Shown: positions 9,598 to 16,556, counted from the stretch's first letter. The stretch is DNA of 16,556 nucleotides from Entophlyctis helioformis (GCA_025526915.1 JAHLKH010000372.1:1-16556), one strand, 5' to 3'. Numbers and translations are program-made. Notes: generated from the sequence alone by a model not told the origin.

Positions 9598-9669
9598 CAA
9601 GTCCATACAACCTACACCCCACACTCCACCACACTCCACCACACTCAAACACACTCCAACCACTTCAGC
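9598..9669 (+). promoter_or_regulatory. Conserved A/C-rich leader of gene D
   Basis: The 72 nt before the ATG are nearly identical to the gene E leader (14451-14512) and almost lack G, consisting of CCACACTCC-type units. Such leaders cannot form stable hairpins. D has one more repeat unit of about 10 nt than E. Homology with the E region starts at CAAGTCCATACAAC. Confidence 0.6.
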
Positions 9670-10883
9670 ATGCTCTTCTCGGCGTCGCTCCTCACATCCG
9701 CCCTCGCCACCATGGCCGCCATGCCCTCGCTCGTCGCTGCCCAGCGTCTGCCAACCGGCCTCCAAAAGGTCGAGCCTTTTCCAGTGTCCGCCTACTGCGC
9801 GCAGTTCAAGAACGTCAAGCAGGCAACGGGCAACCAATTCCAAAGTGGCGAGGGCTGTGTGTCCACGCCGCAGGGTCTGATCCCCGATGTCAACCAGATG
9901 GTTCCTCGCTCATCTTCAACCCCCAGGACGGCTCAACCGTGGACGTGTCCAAGGGCTTCCGCATCGAGTTCAACGTGCGCAACCTCGTCTCAGGCGTCTC
10001 CCTTCGCGCTGGCAGCCAGTTCTACCTTCTCCGCAGACGCTCTCTGCCGATGGCAAGATCGAGGGCCTCGTCAGTCTCACTGTGCAGCGCTTGACGGGCA
10101 ACCGCGCTCCCGACGCCCGCGACTTTGACTTTTTCAAGGCATTCGAAGCCCCGTCGCGCGATGGCAACTTCAGAGCCAACCTTGGCCCAAACGACATCAA
10201 GCAGAACGGCGAGTACCGCATCTGCACCTTGGCCGCAAGTGCCTCCCACCAGCCCGTCGTTATGCCCGTCGCCCAGCGTGGTGCTCAAGGTATGTTGGGC
10301 TCGTGGCGGTGTTGTCCAACCGTGATGGCCAGAGTCTGGCACTATGCTCGGCAACAAGCTCACATCTGAACACGGTGCACTCCTCTGCCCGCCTCGCCAT
10401 CCTGCAGACGACTGCGTCCGCGTCACATTTACTGGAGTAGGTGGATCGCCTGCCACTCCACCGACTCCCTCTGGCCCGACCCCGCCTGTGCCGGCCACCT
10501 CGGCTCCGGCTCCCCCTGCCACGGGCACTTCGGCCCCTGTCCCGCCAGTCCCGATTCCCGGAGGCACTCCCATCGGCTTGCCTGGCAAGCCAACTCCTGG
10601 AGACGTCATCGCCAAATGCAAGCTTCCCACGCTCACGTCGGGACGTGGACTCGACGGCCGCCGCGAGGTCTCGTTCCAGATTGTTGGTCGCGGCGGCACG
10701 GCCCAGAACGGCAACATTCTCATTGACCGCATTTGCAACGAGGCTCAGCAGAACCGTGACTGCGGTGCACTGTGTGACAAGGGCCGGGCTGCATTCAACA
10801 GTGTTCGCACCGGACGCCGTGGATCCGAAGCCCGCGCGACTGCGCAGGCGGCTGCGTTCAACAAGGTCGTCAGCGGCGTTTGA
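9670..10883 (+). CDS. Gene D: secreted protein, domain 1 plus one domain 2, two frameshifts
   Basis: Paralogue of gene E with an added C-terminal domain. The ATG at 9670 opens a signal peptide almost identical to E (MLFSASLLTSALATMAAM, ending VAA). Domain 1 has AYCAQF, GCVSTPQGLIPD, FDFFK, YRIC, HQPVVMPV and, across the intron, AQDDC. Two single bases are missing relative to E, near 9902 (GGT-TCC versus GGTCTCC) and near 10027 (CCT-TCT), so as given the frame breaks and returns. Exon 1 ends at 10289, the intron is 10290-10407, and exon 2 runs 10408-10883 (TGA). With both bases restored the product is 365 residues. A Pro/Thr/Ala linker (10443-10587) leads to domain 2 (about 10604-10880): IAKCKLP, DGRREVSFQI, TAQNGNI, RICN, DCGALC and AAFNKVVSG, with four cysteines. 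Either a living gene with assembly errors or a young pseudogene. Confidence 0.75.
9902..9902 (+). other. Frameshift 1 in gene D (one base missing)
   Basis: Gene E reads GTCTCCTCGCTC and gene D reads GTTCCTCGCTC at the aligned position. The codons that follow match E only after one base is added. Confidence 0.75.
10027..10028 (+). other. Frameshift 2 in gene D (one base missing)
   Basis: Gene E encodes Leu-Ser-Pro-Gln-Thr here. D has TAC CT TCT CCG, one base short of Tyr-Leu-Ser-Pro, and the frame after it matches E to the intron. Confidence 0.75.
10290..10407 (+). other. Gene D intron, 118 nt, phase 1
   Basis: Donor CAAG|GTATGT and acceptor CCTGCAG|ACGAC. It interrupts the same codon (the first Asp of DDC) as the introns of B and C. 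Confidence 0.85.
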
Positions 10884-11123
10884 GCTCTCGAGTCCCCCCG
10901 TCTCCCTTTATCTCGCGTGCGAGACCATCCACTCTCCACCCTCCAGCTGCCATTTTAACGTATGATGTGCCTTGAATATGAATGAACATGGGGACAGTGG
11001 TCCACCACCATACCACTGCTTTCGCACTCGACGTCGTACTGCGATCAGGCCAGGTCAAGGTATTCGCAATAAGAAGCACAGTGTTCATTCTTTGACAGTA
11101 ACAGTATCGCGCAGAGCGATCAA

Positions 11124-13525
11124 TCAGGCAATGGGAGCAATGGCAGCAAAGTTGGTGGTCTTGCCAGCAGCGATCTTGTTGAACGCGTCGGCCTGCGCCC
11201 GGTCTTGGGCGGCAGGCCTTGAAGGCATCCGAGCCTTGGCAGAGGGTCTTGCAGTCGCCCTGGGCCTGGTTGCAGATGCGCTCGATGATGATGGCGCCGT
11301 TCTGGGCAGTGCCTGGCACGCCAATGATCTGGAACGACGTCTCACGGCGGCCCTGGAAACCAGCACCGAACTCGATCGCGGGGAGCTTGCACTTGGCAAT
11401 CAGATCGTTATCGGCAGCAGCAGGAGCGGCAGGCTGGTTGTTGTTGTTGTTGTTGTTGTTACCCTGCTGCTGCTGGTTGTTGTTGTTCTGCTGCTGGTTG
11501 TTGTTGCCGTTGTTACCGCCCTGAGCAGCAGGAGGAGCGCCGATGGGGTTGCCCTGGTTGTCGCGCGGCTGGATCTCCTTGAAGTTGGTGGTGATGCCAA
11601 ACACCTTGTTGAACGCGTCGGCCTGAGCACCGGTCTTGTCCGGCTGGGCGGCGAATGCGGCGGCAGCAGGGATACAGAGGTCCTGAGTGGCCTTGGGAGC
11701 CTTGCAGCGGTCACGGAGCTGGTCGCAGAGAGCACGGACGATGATGTTGCCGTTCTGGGCCGACGACTGCGAGAACGAGTCCTTGTTCACGACCTCGAAA
11801 GCAGTCTCCTTGCGGCCGTCGATGTTGAGACCGAAGCGGATGGTCGGAGGCTTGCACGAACCAAAGTCGATGTTGCCGTTGTTGGCAGCAGCAGGAGGAG
11901 CGGCAGGCTGGTTGTTGTTGTTGTTGTTGTTGTTGTTACCCTGCTGCTGGTTGTTGTTGTTCTGCTGCTGGTTGTTGTTGCCGTTGTTACCGCCCTGAGC
12001 AGGAGGAGCGCCGATGGGGTTGCCCTGGTTGTCGCGCGGCTGGATCTCCTTGAAGTTGGTGGTGATGCCAAACACCTTGTTGAACGCGTCGGCCTGAGCA
12101 CCGGTCTTGTCCGGCTGGGCGGCGAATGCGGCGGCAGCAGGGATACAGAGGTCCTGAGTGGCCTTGGGAGCCTTGCAGCGGTCACGGAGCTGGTCGCAGA
12201 GAGCACGGACGATGATGTTGCCGTTCTGGGCCGACGACTGCGAGAACGAGTCCTTGTTCACGACCTCGAAAGCAGTCTCCTTGCGGCCGTCGATGTTGAG
12301 ACCGAAGCGGATCGTGGGAGGCTTGCACGAGCCAAAGTCGATGTTGCCGTTGTTGGCGGCAGCAGCCTGGTTGTTGTTGTTACCCTGCTGCTGGTTGCCG
12401 TTGTTTGTTACCCTGCTGCTGGTTGTTGTTGTTACCCTGAGCAGCAGGAGCGTCATCCTTCTTCTTGTCTGTCGCCGCCTTGACGTCCATGTTGATCTTC
12501 TGTCCGTTGACCTGGACATTGTTGCTCTGGGAATTGTCAGCAGCGATCTTCTGGTTGGCACCGCCGGCCGTGTTGGTGACCTGGATGCGGATGCAGTCGT
12601 CTGTTGGAGCGGCGCGGAGCGTGCATGCATGGCAGATGGACAAGAAAACAATCATGGGATCGCATCGGGTCAGCATTGCGGCATTCAGAAGACAAAGCTA
12701 GAAGCAGTGGAAAGCGGCAACTGGCAAGTGGCAAGCGGCAAGAGAGAGAGGAGAGGGAGAGGAAGAGAGAGGCAAGAGAGAGGGGGAGAGAGAGAGGCAA
12801 GAGTGAAAGAAGCAACGCACCCTGAGGACCACGGCGCAGAACAGGCATCAGGAGAGGCTGGTGAGCATCGGCACCGGTGATGGAGCAGATGCGGTACGTG
12901 CCCTGCTCCTTGAGCGCGTTGGGCGGGATGACGGCCTCGAGCGAGCGCTTCTCGGGGTCGGTGGCGGCGTTGTTGATGCCCTTGAAAAAGGCAAACACCT
13001 TGGGATCAGGGGCCGTGCGCGCGCCGGGCTCCATCTTCTGCACGGTGATGTGCTGGTGGCCCTCGGCCGTGCCGAGCTGCGGGTTGAGCGTCTGCGGCGC
13101 GAGGTAGTACTGCTCGTTGGCGAGGTTGAAGAAGCCGGCGACCATGTTGACAATGTCGATGCGGACTCTGTTCTCGACCGAAGCGTCGATGGTCGAGCCG
13201 GCCTTGGGCTCGACGATGATGGTCGAGACCATCTTGGACACGTCGGGGATCAGGCCCATGGGCGTGGACGAGCACGAGCGGCCGCCGGTCTTGAGCTGCG
13301 TGCCGTTGCCGGCGGGCACGTCCTTGAACTGCCGGCAGAAGGGCGACGGGTCCTGCGGCTTGAAGCTGGTGACGCCCGAGGGCAGGCCGCTCGAGTCGGC
13401 GTTGGCACCGGCCACGACGGGGGGAGCGCGGCACCGGCGGCCTTGTTGGCAGCGCCCTGGGCGAGCGTCTGGCCGGCGAGGGCCGCCACGAGGGCGAGTG
13501 AGAGCGAGAAGGGCGAGGGGATCAT
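11124..13525 (-). CDS. Gene C: secreted multidomain protein, domain 1 plus three domain 2, three frameshifts
   Basis: Longest member of the cluster. Exon 1 is 13525-12821, the intron 12820-12601 and exon 2 12600-11124 (TGA). The signal peptide and domain 1 are almost identical to gene B. Exon 2 then runs through an Asn/Gln linker into three domain-2 copies: about 12350-12001, 11880-11531 and 11409-11124, separated by NNNNQQQ-type linkers. Copies 1 and 2 are nearly identical (GSCKPPTIRFGLNIDGRKET, SSAQNGNI, ALCD, DRCK, DLC, ADAFNKVFG). Copy 3 is divergent (AKCKLPAIEFGAGFQGRRET, RICNQ, GDCK, LCQG, ADAFNK) and closest to gene D. Three indels break the frame as given: one base missing near 13428, one extra A at 12404-12406 and one extra base (or two missing) near 11214. 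With these reconciled the length is 726 residues. A secreted, multi-module surface or matrix protein is inferred. Three breaks make pseudogene status possible, but the coding pattern between them is well kept. Confidence 0.7.
11214..11214 (-). other. Frameshift in gene C, last domain 2
   Basis: Before this point the frame reads GSDAFKA. The conserved ending QADAFNKIAAGKTTNF and a stop at 11124 lie in the next frame. Without correction the frame runs on to 10870, across the 3' end of gene D. Confidence 0.65.
11531..12312 (-). repeat. 471-nt-period tandem duplication within gene C
   Basis: 11531-11841 and 12002-12312 appear identical over about 311 nt by direct base-by-base reading. Beyond that a few substitutions (11843-11870 versus 12314-12341) precede the Asn/Gln linkers. 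Each unit encodes one domain 2 plus linker. The near absence of synonymous change implies a very recent duplication or ongoing conversion. Confidence 0.9.
12404..12406 (-). other. Frameshift in gene C linker (extra base in a T/A run)
   Basis: On the coding strand AACAAACAACGG breaks a run of AAC Asn codons. Removing one A restores Asn/Gln linker coding that continues directly into domain 2. Confidence 0.7.
12601..12820 (-). other. Gene C intron, 220 nt, phase 1
   Basis: Same donor, acceptor and phase as the gene B intron and nearly the same sequence, differing mainly by indels in the GAGA-rich part near 12738-12800. Unlike gene B, its length is not a multiple of three. Confidence 0.85.
13426..13431 (-). 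other. Frameshift in gene C just after the signal peptide
   Basis: Gene B reads AGCGGCGGCACC and gene C reads AGCGCGGCACC on the plus strand, one G short. The signal-peptide frame therefore does not lead into domain 1 as given. Confidence 0.75.
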
Positions 13526-13645
13526 GGGTGACTTTGCGACTTGGTGGACTTGCGAGGGGTTGCTATGTACGGGAGGGGTGTATGGGACAGGGGCAAGTCG
13601 GCGGGGACGGGCTTGGTTGGGCTGGACGGCGCGAGGGGCCGCCGC

Positions 13646-13654
13646 GTATTTATC
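13646..13654 (-). promoter_or_regulatory. TATA-like element of gene C
   Basis: The minus strand reads GATAAATAC in an otherwise G/C-only setting, about 121 nt upstream of the gene C ATG. Confidence 0.5.
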
Positions 13655-14344
13655 GACGGGCGGGCGGTGGCGGGCAGCGGGTACGGGCGGGCGGCGGGCG
13701 GCGCGGCCGGTTTCAGAGTCGCGCAGCGTCGAGTGGGCGCGCTGGTGCACGGCGGGCGGGCGGGCGGGGGCAGCGATTGGTGGCGGTTGGTGGCTGGCAA
13801 TTGGCAATTGGCGGCTGGCAGCTGGCGTTAGACGGGCGGGGCAGGGCGGCGTGGCACATGTGGGGCGGCGCTTGCTTGTTTGCTTGTTTGCGTGTCTGCG
13901 TGTCTGCGTGTCTGCGAGACGGGCGAGACGGGCGAGACGGCGCGAGTGGCGCCTGCGGTCAGGTCGGTCAGTCAGGCCGGTCGGTCAGTCGGGGCAGGGC
14001 GGCGGGTGGCACTTTGACGCGTCGGGCGGGCACGTGGGCGGGCGGTGGCGGCCACGGCGGCTGCCGACCCGTGCGCGCCACCGACTGCGGCACATTTGCG
14101 ACTGGCCGGCTGCCGGCTGCTTGCGCATCACGCGGCGCATCACGCGGCACGGCACGGCACGGCGGCACGGCGGCAGAGGCCCAAACACACCGCACCGCAT
14201 CATCACCCACACGCATCACCGCTGCCTGTGCACCACCCGCAGCGTCCCATTGCTTCTCACTGCGCGTGTGCACCAACCCGTGGCCGCGCCAATCAGACGG
14301 CCCGCACCCCGCCCTGCCGTGTTTCGAGTGCCACCGCGCTCCCC

Positions 14345-14350
14345 TTATAA
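14345..14350 (+). promoter_or_regulatory. TATA-like element of gene E
   Basis: CCCCTTATAA is identical to the gene D element and lies 163 nt upstream of the gene E ATG. Confidence 0.55.
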
Positions 14351-14450
14351 CATCGCCCTGTCGCCCCTCGCCCCTCGCTCGATTCAAACTCGTCGACGCA
14401 CTCTGTACCTAGTCCTCCTACATAGCTCTCGCCTGCCTCGTTCGTCGTAG

Positions 14451-14512
14451 CAAGTCCATACAACCTACACCCCACACTCCACCACACTCAAACACACTCC
14501 AACCACTTCAGC
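14451..14512 (+). promoter_or_regulatory. Conserved A/C-rich leader of gene E
   Basis: Homologous to the gene D leader at 9598-9669, one repeat unit shorter, nearly G-free, and ending TTCAGC before the ATG. Confidence 0.6.
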
Positions 14513-15562
14513 ATGCTCTTCTCGGCGTCGCTCCTCACATCCGCCCTCGCCACCATGGCCGCCATGCCCTCGCTCGTCGCTGCCCAGCGTCTGCCATCCG
14601 GCGTCCAAAAGGTCGAGCCCTCGCCCAAGTCCGCCTACTGCGCGCAGTTCAGGAACGTCAAGGAAGGCACCGGCAGCCAGTTCCAGAACGGCGAGGGCTG
14701 TGTGTCCACGCCGCAGGGTCTGATCCCCGATGTCAACCAGATGGTCTCCTCGCTCATCTTCAACCCCCAGGACGGCTCGAATGTTGATGCATCCAAGGGC
14801 TTCCGCATCGAGTTCAACGTGCGCAACCTCGCCACGGGTGTTGCCACCAAGGCCGACAGCCAGTTCCTCCTGTCTCCGCAGACGCTCTCTGCCGACGGCA
14901 AGATCGAAGGCCTTACCAACATCGTCGTCCAGCGCATGACGGGCAACCGCGCTCCCGACGCCCGCGACTTTGACTTTTTCGACTCGTTCGAGGCCGAGTC
15001 GCGCGATGGTACCTTTAGCGTCAACGTCCCTGCCGGCGCGATCAAGCAGAACGGCGAGTACCGCATCTGCACCATGGCCGCAAGTGCGTCCCACCAGCCC
15101 GTCGTCATGCCCGTCGCCCAGCGTGGTGCGCAGGACGACTGTGTCCGCGTCAATGTCACTGGTGCAAACGGCGGTAACCTCCAGGGCGGCAACAACAACA
15201 ACAACAACGGCCAGGCCAACAACAACAACGGTCAGGCCAACAACAACAACGGTCAGGCCAACAACAACAACGGCAACAACGGCCAGAACAACAACGGCAA
15301 CAACGGCCAGGCCAACGACAAGAAGGACAAGAAGAAGAAGGACAAGAAGAAGAAGAAGAACAACCTCACTGGCAACGATGCCACTCCCACTGGCACTGGC
15401 AACGCCGCCGCCAAGGTTGTGACCGTCACCGTGACTGACTTCTCGTCGTGCCCCCACTGGCAGCGCTTCGCTCTTCTAATCTCGCTCTCTACTCTTCTGT
15501 TCCATCTTGTACTGCTCGTATCCAATGAATCGTTTGCATGTCCATTCATCGTTGATATCTGA
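14513..15562 (+). CDS. Gene E: secreted domain-1 protein with Asn/Lys tail, no intron
   Basis: A 349-residue, uninterrupted paralogue of gene D. Signal peptide 1-24 (ending LVAA). Domain 1 spans about 35-215 with AYCAQF (41-46), GCVSTPQGLIPD (62-73), FRIEFNVRN (97-105), SPQTLSADGK (121-130), FDFF (153-156), YRIC (183-186), HQPVVMPV (194-201) and AQDDC (206-210). Cysteines 43, 63, 186 and 210 are the conserved four. A GQANNNN repeat follows (about 226-268), then a Lys block (269-282), a Thr/Gly-rich segment and TVTVTD (304-309). The last part has a hydrophobic stretch (319-337) that could be a membrane anchor, but its codons and T-rich character look like 3' UTR. A frame change near 15447 would instead end the protein at TAA 15477. 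It lacks domain 2. The codon split by an intron in B, C and D is intact here. Confidence 0.85.
   Translation: MLFSASLLTSALATMAAMPSLVAAQRLPSGVQKVEPSPKSAYCAQFRNVKEGTGSQFQNGEGCVSTPQGLIPDVNQMVSSLIFNPQDGSNVDASKGFRIEFNVRNLATGVATKADSQFLLSPQTLSADGKIEGLTNIVVQRMTGNRAPDARDFDFFDSFEAESRDGTFSVNVPAGAIKQNGEYRICTMAASASHQPVVMPVAQRGAQDDCVRVNVTGANGGNLQGGNNNNNNGQANNNNGQANNNNGQANNNNGNNGQNNNGNNGQANDKKDKKKKDKKKKKNNLTGNDATPTGTGNAAAKVVTVTVTDFSSCPHWQRFALLISLSTLLFHLVLLVSNESFACPFIVDI
15190..15357 (+). repeat. AAC-rich and AAG-rich repeats in gene E
   Basis: Units of about 21 nt (AACAACAACGG(C/T)CAGGCC) encode GQANNNN several times, then AAG/GAC codons encode a 14-residue Lys/Asp block. Both strand composition and the encoded charge change sharply at about 15318. 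Confidence 0.8.
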
Positions 15563-15788
15563 TCGCGACAGCCGACGTGTTTGACAACGGCTTGATTGAC
15601 ACGCTTTGACTGCCCACCGAAAACAACCAAACACGGCAGCCCCGCTCTTCTTTGCTGCTGCCGCTGCCGCTGCTGGTGCTGGTGCTGGTGCTGTTGCAAT
15701 AGCTGCAGATAAGCGCCGTTCATCCCACATATCAGAGACGCTTTCCCGTCTGAGCTCGGCTCTGCCCGCTCTCGCACCATCATTCATC

Positions 15789-16556
15789 ATGAAGGTGGGT
15801 CCGTGGCGGCCTCTCCATCCAGCATGTGTCCGCAGATGTGCTGACGTCCCAAACCCCAGCGCATTATCAGCACCAAACCCGGTGGCGCAGGGCCGACCAT
15901 GTTCGAGTGGCAGCGAGGTGCTTCTCAGTATCTTGCCTCGACAGGGTACGTTGCAGCATAGCCCATGCAGAACATCTGCTGCTGCTGCGCGCTCTGACGC
16001 TACGCCCTCTTTGCTCGTGACAACAAACGCTGTTGTTGGCGCGTCGCGCTTGCAGTGCCGGCACCATGACCATCTCCATCGCCGACCGCAAGGGCAATCT
16101 CATTGACAACATCCATCTCACCGGGTGAGCTGTCGCACCATGGCCATGCTGCCCAAGACCAACCAATGCGGGCCATTAACGTTAGCATGCTCCATCCTAG
16201 GGAATGCCTGCACATGAAGTGGTCGCCAGACGGCGACTGTCTGGCTGCCATTCAGAGCAAAAGTCTGGCGCTGGTTCTCTGGGACGCCACCGTGGCCAAG
16301 GGCACAACGCTCATTGACACGGGCATGAAGAACATGGAGTCGCTTGCATGGTCCGACGACGGCGACATGGTGCGTTGTGTCCCAGGCATCGCGAGCATCG
16401 TCGCGACTCTGAATGCGGATCTGCATGCAAGCTGTCGCATGCTGACCAGGAACCTCGCCGCTTGGCTGTGCGTGGACAGATTGCCGTTGCCACCTCCAAG
16501 GGAAACCTGTTCGTGTACGAGCGTCGCACAGGCAAAAAGATACCGGTCATCAGCAA
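15789..16556 (+). CDS. IFT144: IFT144/WDR19, N-terminal part (cut by window end)
   Basis: Subunit of the IFT-A complex, which drives retrograde transport in cilia and flagella; the N-terminus forms WD40 beta-propellers. Five exons are readable: 15789-15794 (ATG AAG only), 15860-15945, 16056-16124, 16201-16369 and 16480-16556 onward. The joined reading starts MKRIISTKPGG, then MFEWQRGASQYLASTG, ISIADRKGNLIDNIHLTG, ECLHMKWSPDGDCLAAI, LVLWDATVAKGTTLIDTGM, LAWSDDGD and IAVATSKGNLFVYERRTGKK. These align block by block, with no gaps of note, to the start of animal WDR19 as I know it (M-K-R start, FxWQ, ASTG-like turn, LWDA, KGNLxxY, KxIPV). All four introns are GT-AG, and intron phases close the frame exactly. 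No frameshift is seen. Its presence says the organism builds flagella. Confidence 0.9.
15795..15859 (+). other. IFT144 intron 1, 65 nt
   Basis: Donor AAG|GTGGGT and acceptor CCCCAG|CGC. It leaves a first coding exon of only two codons. The choice is supported because M-K then R-I-I matches the family start. Confidence 0.7.
15946..16055 (+). other. IFT144 intron 2, 110 nt
   Basis: Donor ACAGG|GTACGT and acceptor GCTTGCAG|TGCC, phase 2. The splice restores the first propeller blade. Confidence 0.85.
16125..16200 (+). other. IFT144 intron 3, 76 nt
   Basis: Donor CCGG|GTGAGC and acceptor CATCCTAG|GGAATG, phase 2, with a TTAAC branch-like element about 20 nt before the acceptor. Confidence 0.85.
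16370..16479 (+). other. IFT144 intron 4, 110 nt
   Basis: Donor ACATG|GTGCGT and acceptor GTGGACAG|ATTGCC, phase 0, with a GCTGACC branch-like element at about 16441. Confidence 0.85.

Larger units (their letters stand above)
7942..9669. promoter_or_regulatory. Divergent intergenic region between genes B and D
   Basis: 1.7 kb with no gene I can support. It holds the TATA-like elements of both flanking genes and several low-complexity blocks: GCGTGCGTG units (about 8041-8065), a GTGAGTGA/GTGTAAGTGG array (8214-8318), CACAGC and CCATCCAT runs (about 8360-8430), a CTCCACCT array (about 9016-9055), GAGGCACCACT repeats (about 9317-9342), GCGACAA repeats (9381-9403) and TAGCTCC/TAGCTTC repeats (about 9505-9528). 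An imperfect direct repeat, GTCGGCCTTTAGACCAGCAG near 8871 and GTCGCCCTTCAGACCAGCGG near 8922, spans about 25 nt per copy. Confidence 0.6.
13526..14512. promoter_or_regulatory. Divergent intergenic region between genes C and E
   Basis: 987 nt, extremely GC-rich, with no gene I can support. It holds GGCGGGCGGGCGG blocks, TTGGCAATTGGCGGCTGGCA-type repeats (about 13785-13827), GCGTGTCTGCGTGTCTGC and GAGACGGGCGAGACGGGC units (about 13890-13940), GGTCGGTCAGTC repeats (about 13961-13990) and GCATCACGCGGC/GGCACGGCAC units (about 14124-14175). TATA-like elements lie near both gene starts. Apart from the E leader, it is not obviously homologous to the B/D intergenic region. Confidence 0.6.

Noticed and set aside
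10972..12483. Plus-strand open frame of 503 codons
   Set aside because: Antisense shadow of gene C: Val/Leu runs are the complement of the Asn/Gln linkers, and the minus strand holds the conserved domains.
12861..14450. Plus-strand open frame of 529 codons
   Set aside because: Antisense of gene C exon 1 running on through the C/E promoter; the first part mirrors the same shadow seen opposite gene B.
1..16556. tRNA or rRNA genes
   Set aside because: No cloverleaf-like or rRNA-like sequence was recognised on reading either strand; a covariance-model scan would be needed to exclude small RNAs.

Overview
The window looks like nuclear DNA of a flagellated (zoosporic) fungus, most likely a chytrid or close relative. 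The reasons are GC-rich coding sequence with strong GC3, GT-AG introns of 65-220 nt, large disordered regulatory proteins full of trinucleotide runs, two secreted-protein domain types that I recall as fungal, and at the right edge the start of IFT144/WDR19, an intraflagellar-transport subunit kept only in lineages with cilia. I see no prokaryotic, viral or transposon signature.

Layout, left to right. (1) 1-920, minus: 5' part of an unrecognised gene that runs off the left edge. (2) 921-1409: divergent promoter region with a 21-T tract. (3) 1410-6514, plus: a C2H2 zinc-finger transcription factor of about 1700 residues with acidic/hydrophobic activation-like patches and many homopolymeric tracts; one reading-frame change near 4550-4690. 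(4) 6515-6882: convergent 3' region with a (TG)23 tract. (5) 6883-15562: a cluster of four paralogous secreted proteins, called B, D, C and E here in map order. They form two divergent pairs, B(-)/D(+) and C(-)/E(+); D and C converge. (6) 15789-16556, plus: the first five exons of IFT144/WDR19, cut by the window end.

The four-gene cluster is the main interest. All four share a signal peptide and a 4-cysteine domain (domain 1: STPxGLIPD, FF, YRIC, HQP, DDC motifs). C and D add a second 4-cysteine domain (domain 2: DGRxExxF, AQNG, AFNK motifs), three copies in C and one in D. Linkers differ by paralogue: Asn/Gln in C, Pro/Thr in D, Asn plus Lys in E, nearly none in B. Two of C's domain-2 copies are a 471-nt-period tandem repeat with about 311 identical bases. 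B and C are nearly identical through exon 1 and the intron, yet this stops about 10 bases upstream of the ATG, which suggests gene conversion or a very recent copy. E has lost the intron found at the same codon in B, C and D.

Genes A, C and D need single-base corrections to read through (about one, three and two), while B, E and the visible IFT144 are clean. This may be assembly error or decay and cannot be settled from the sequence alone. All names come from reading translations by eye; no search was run.
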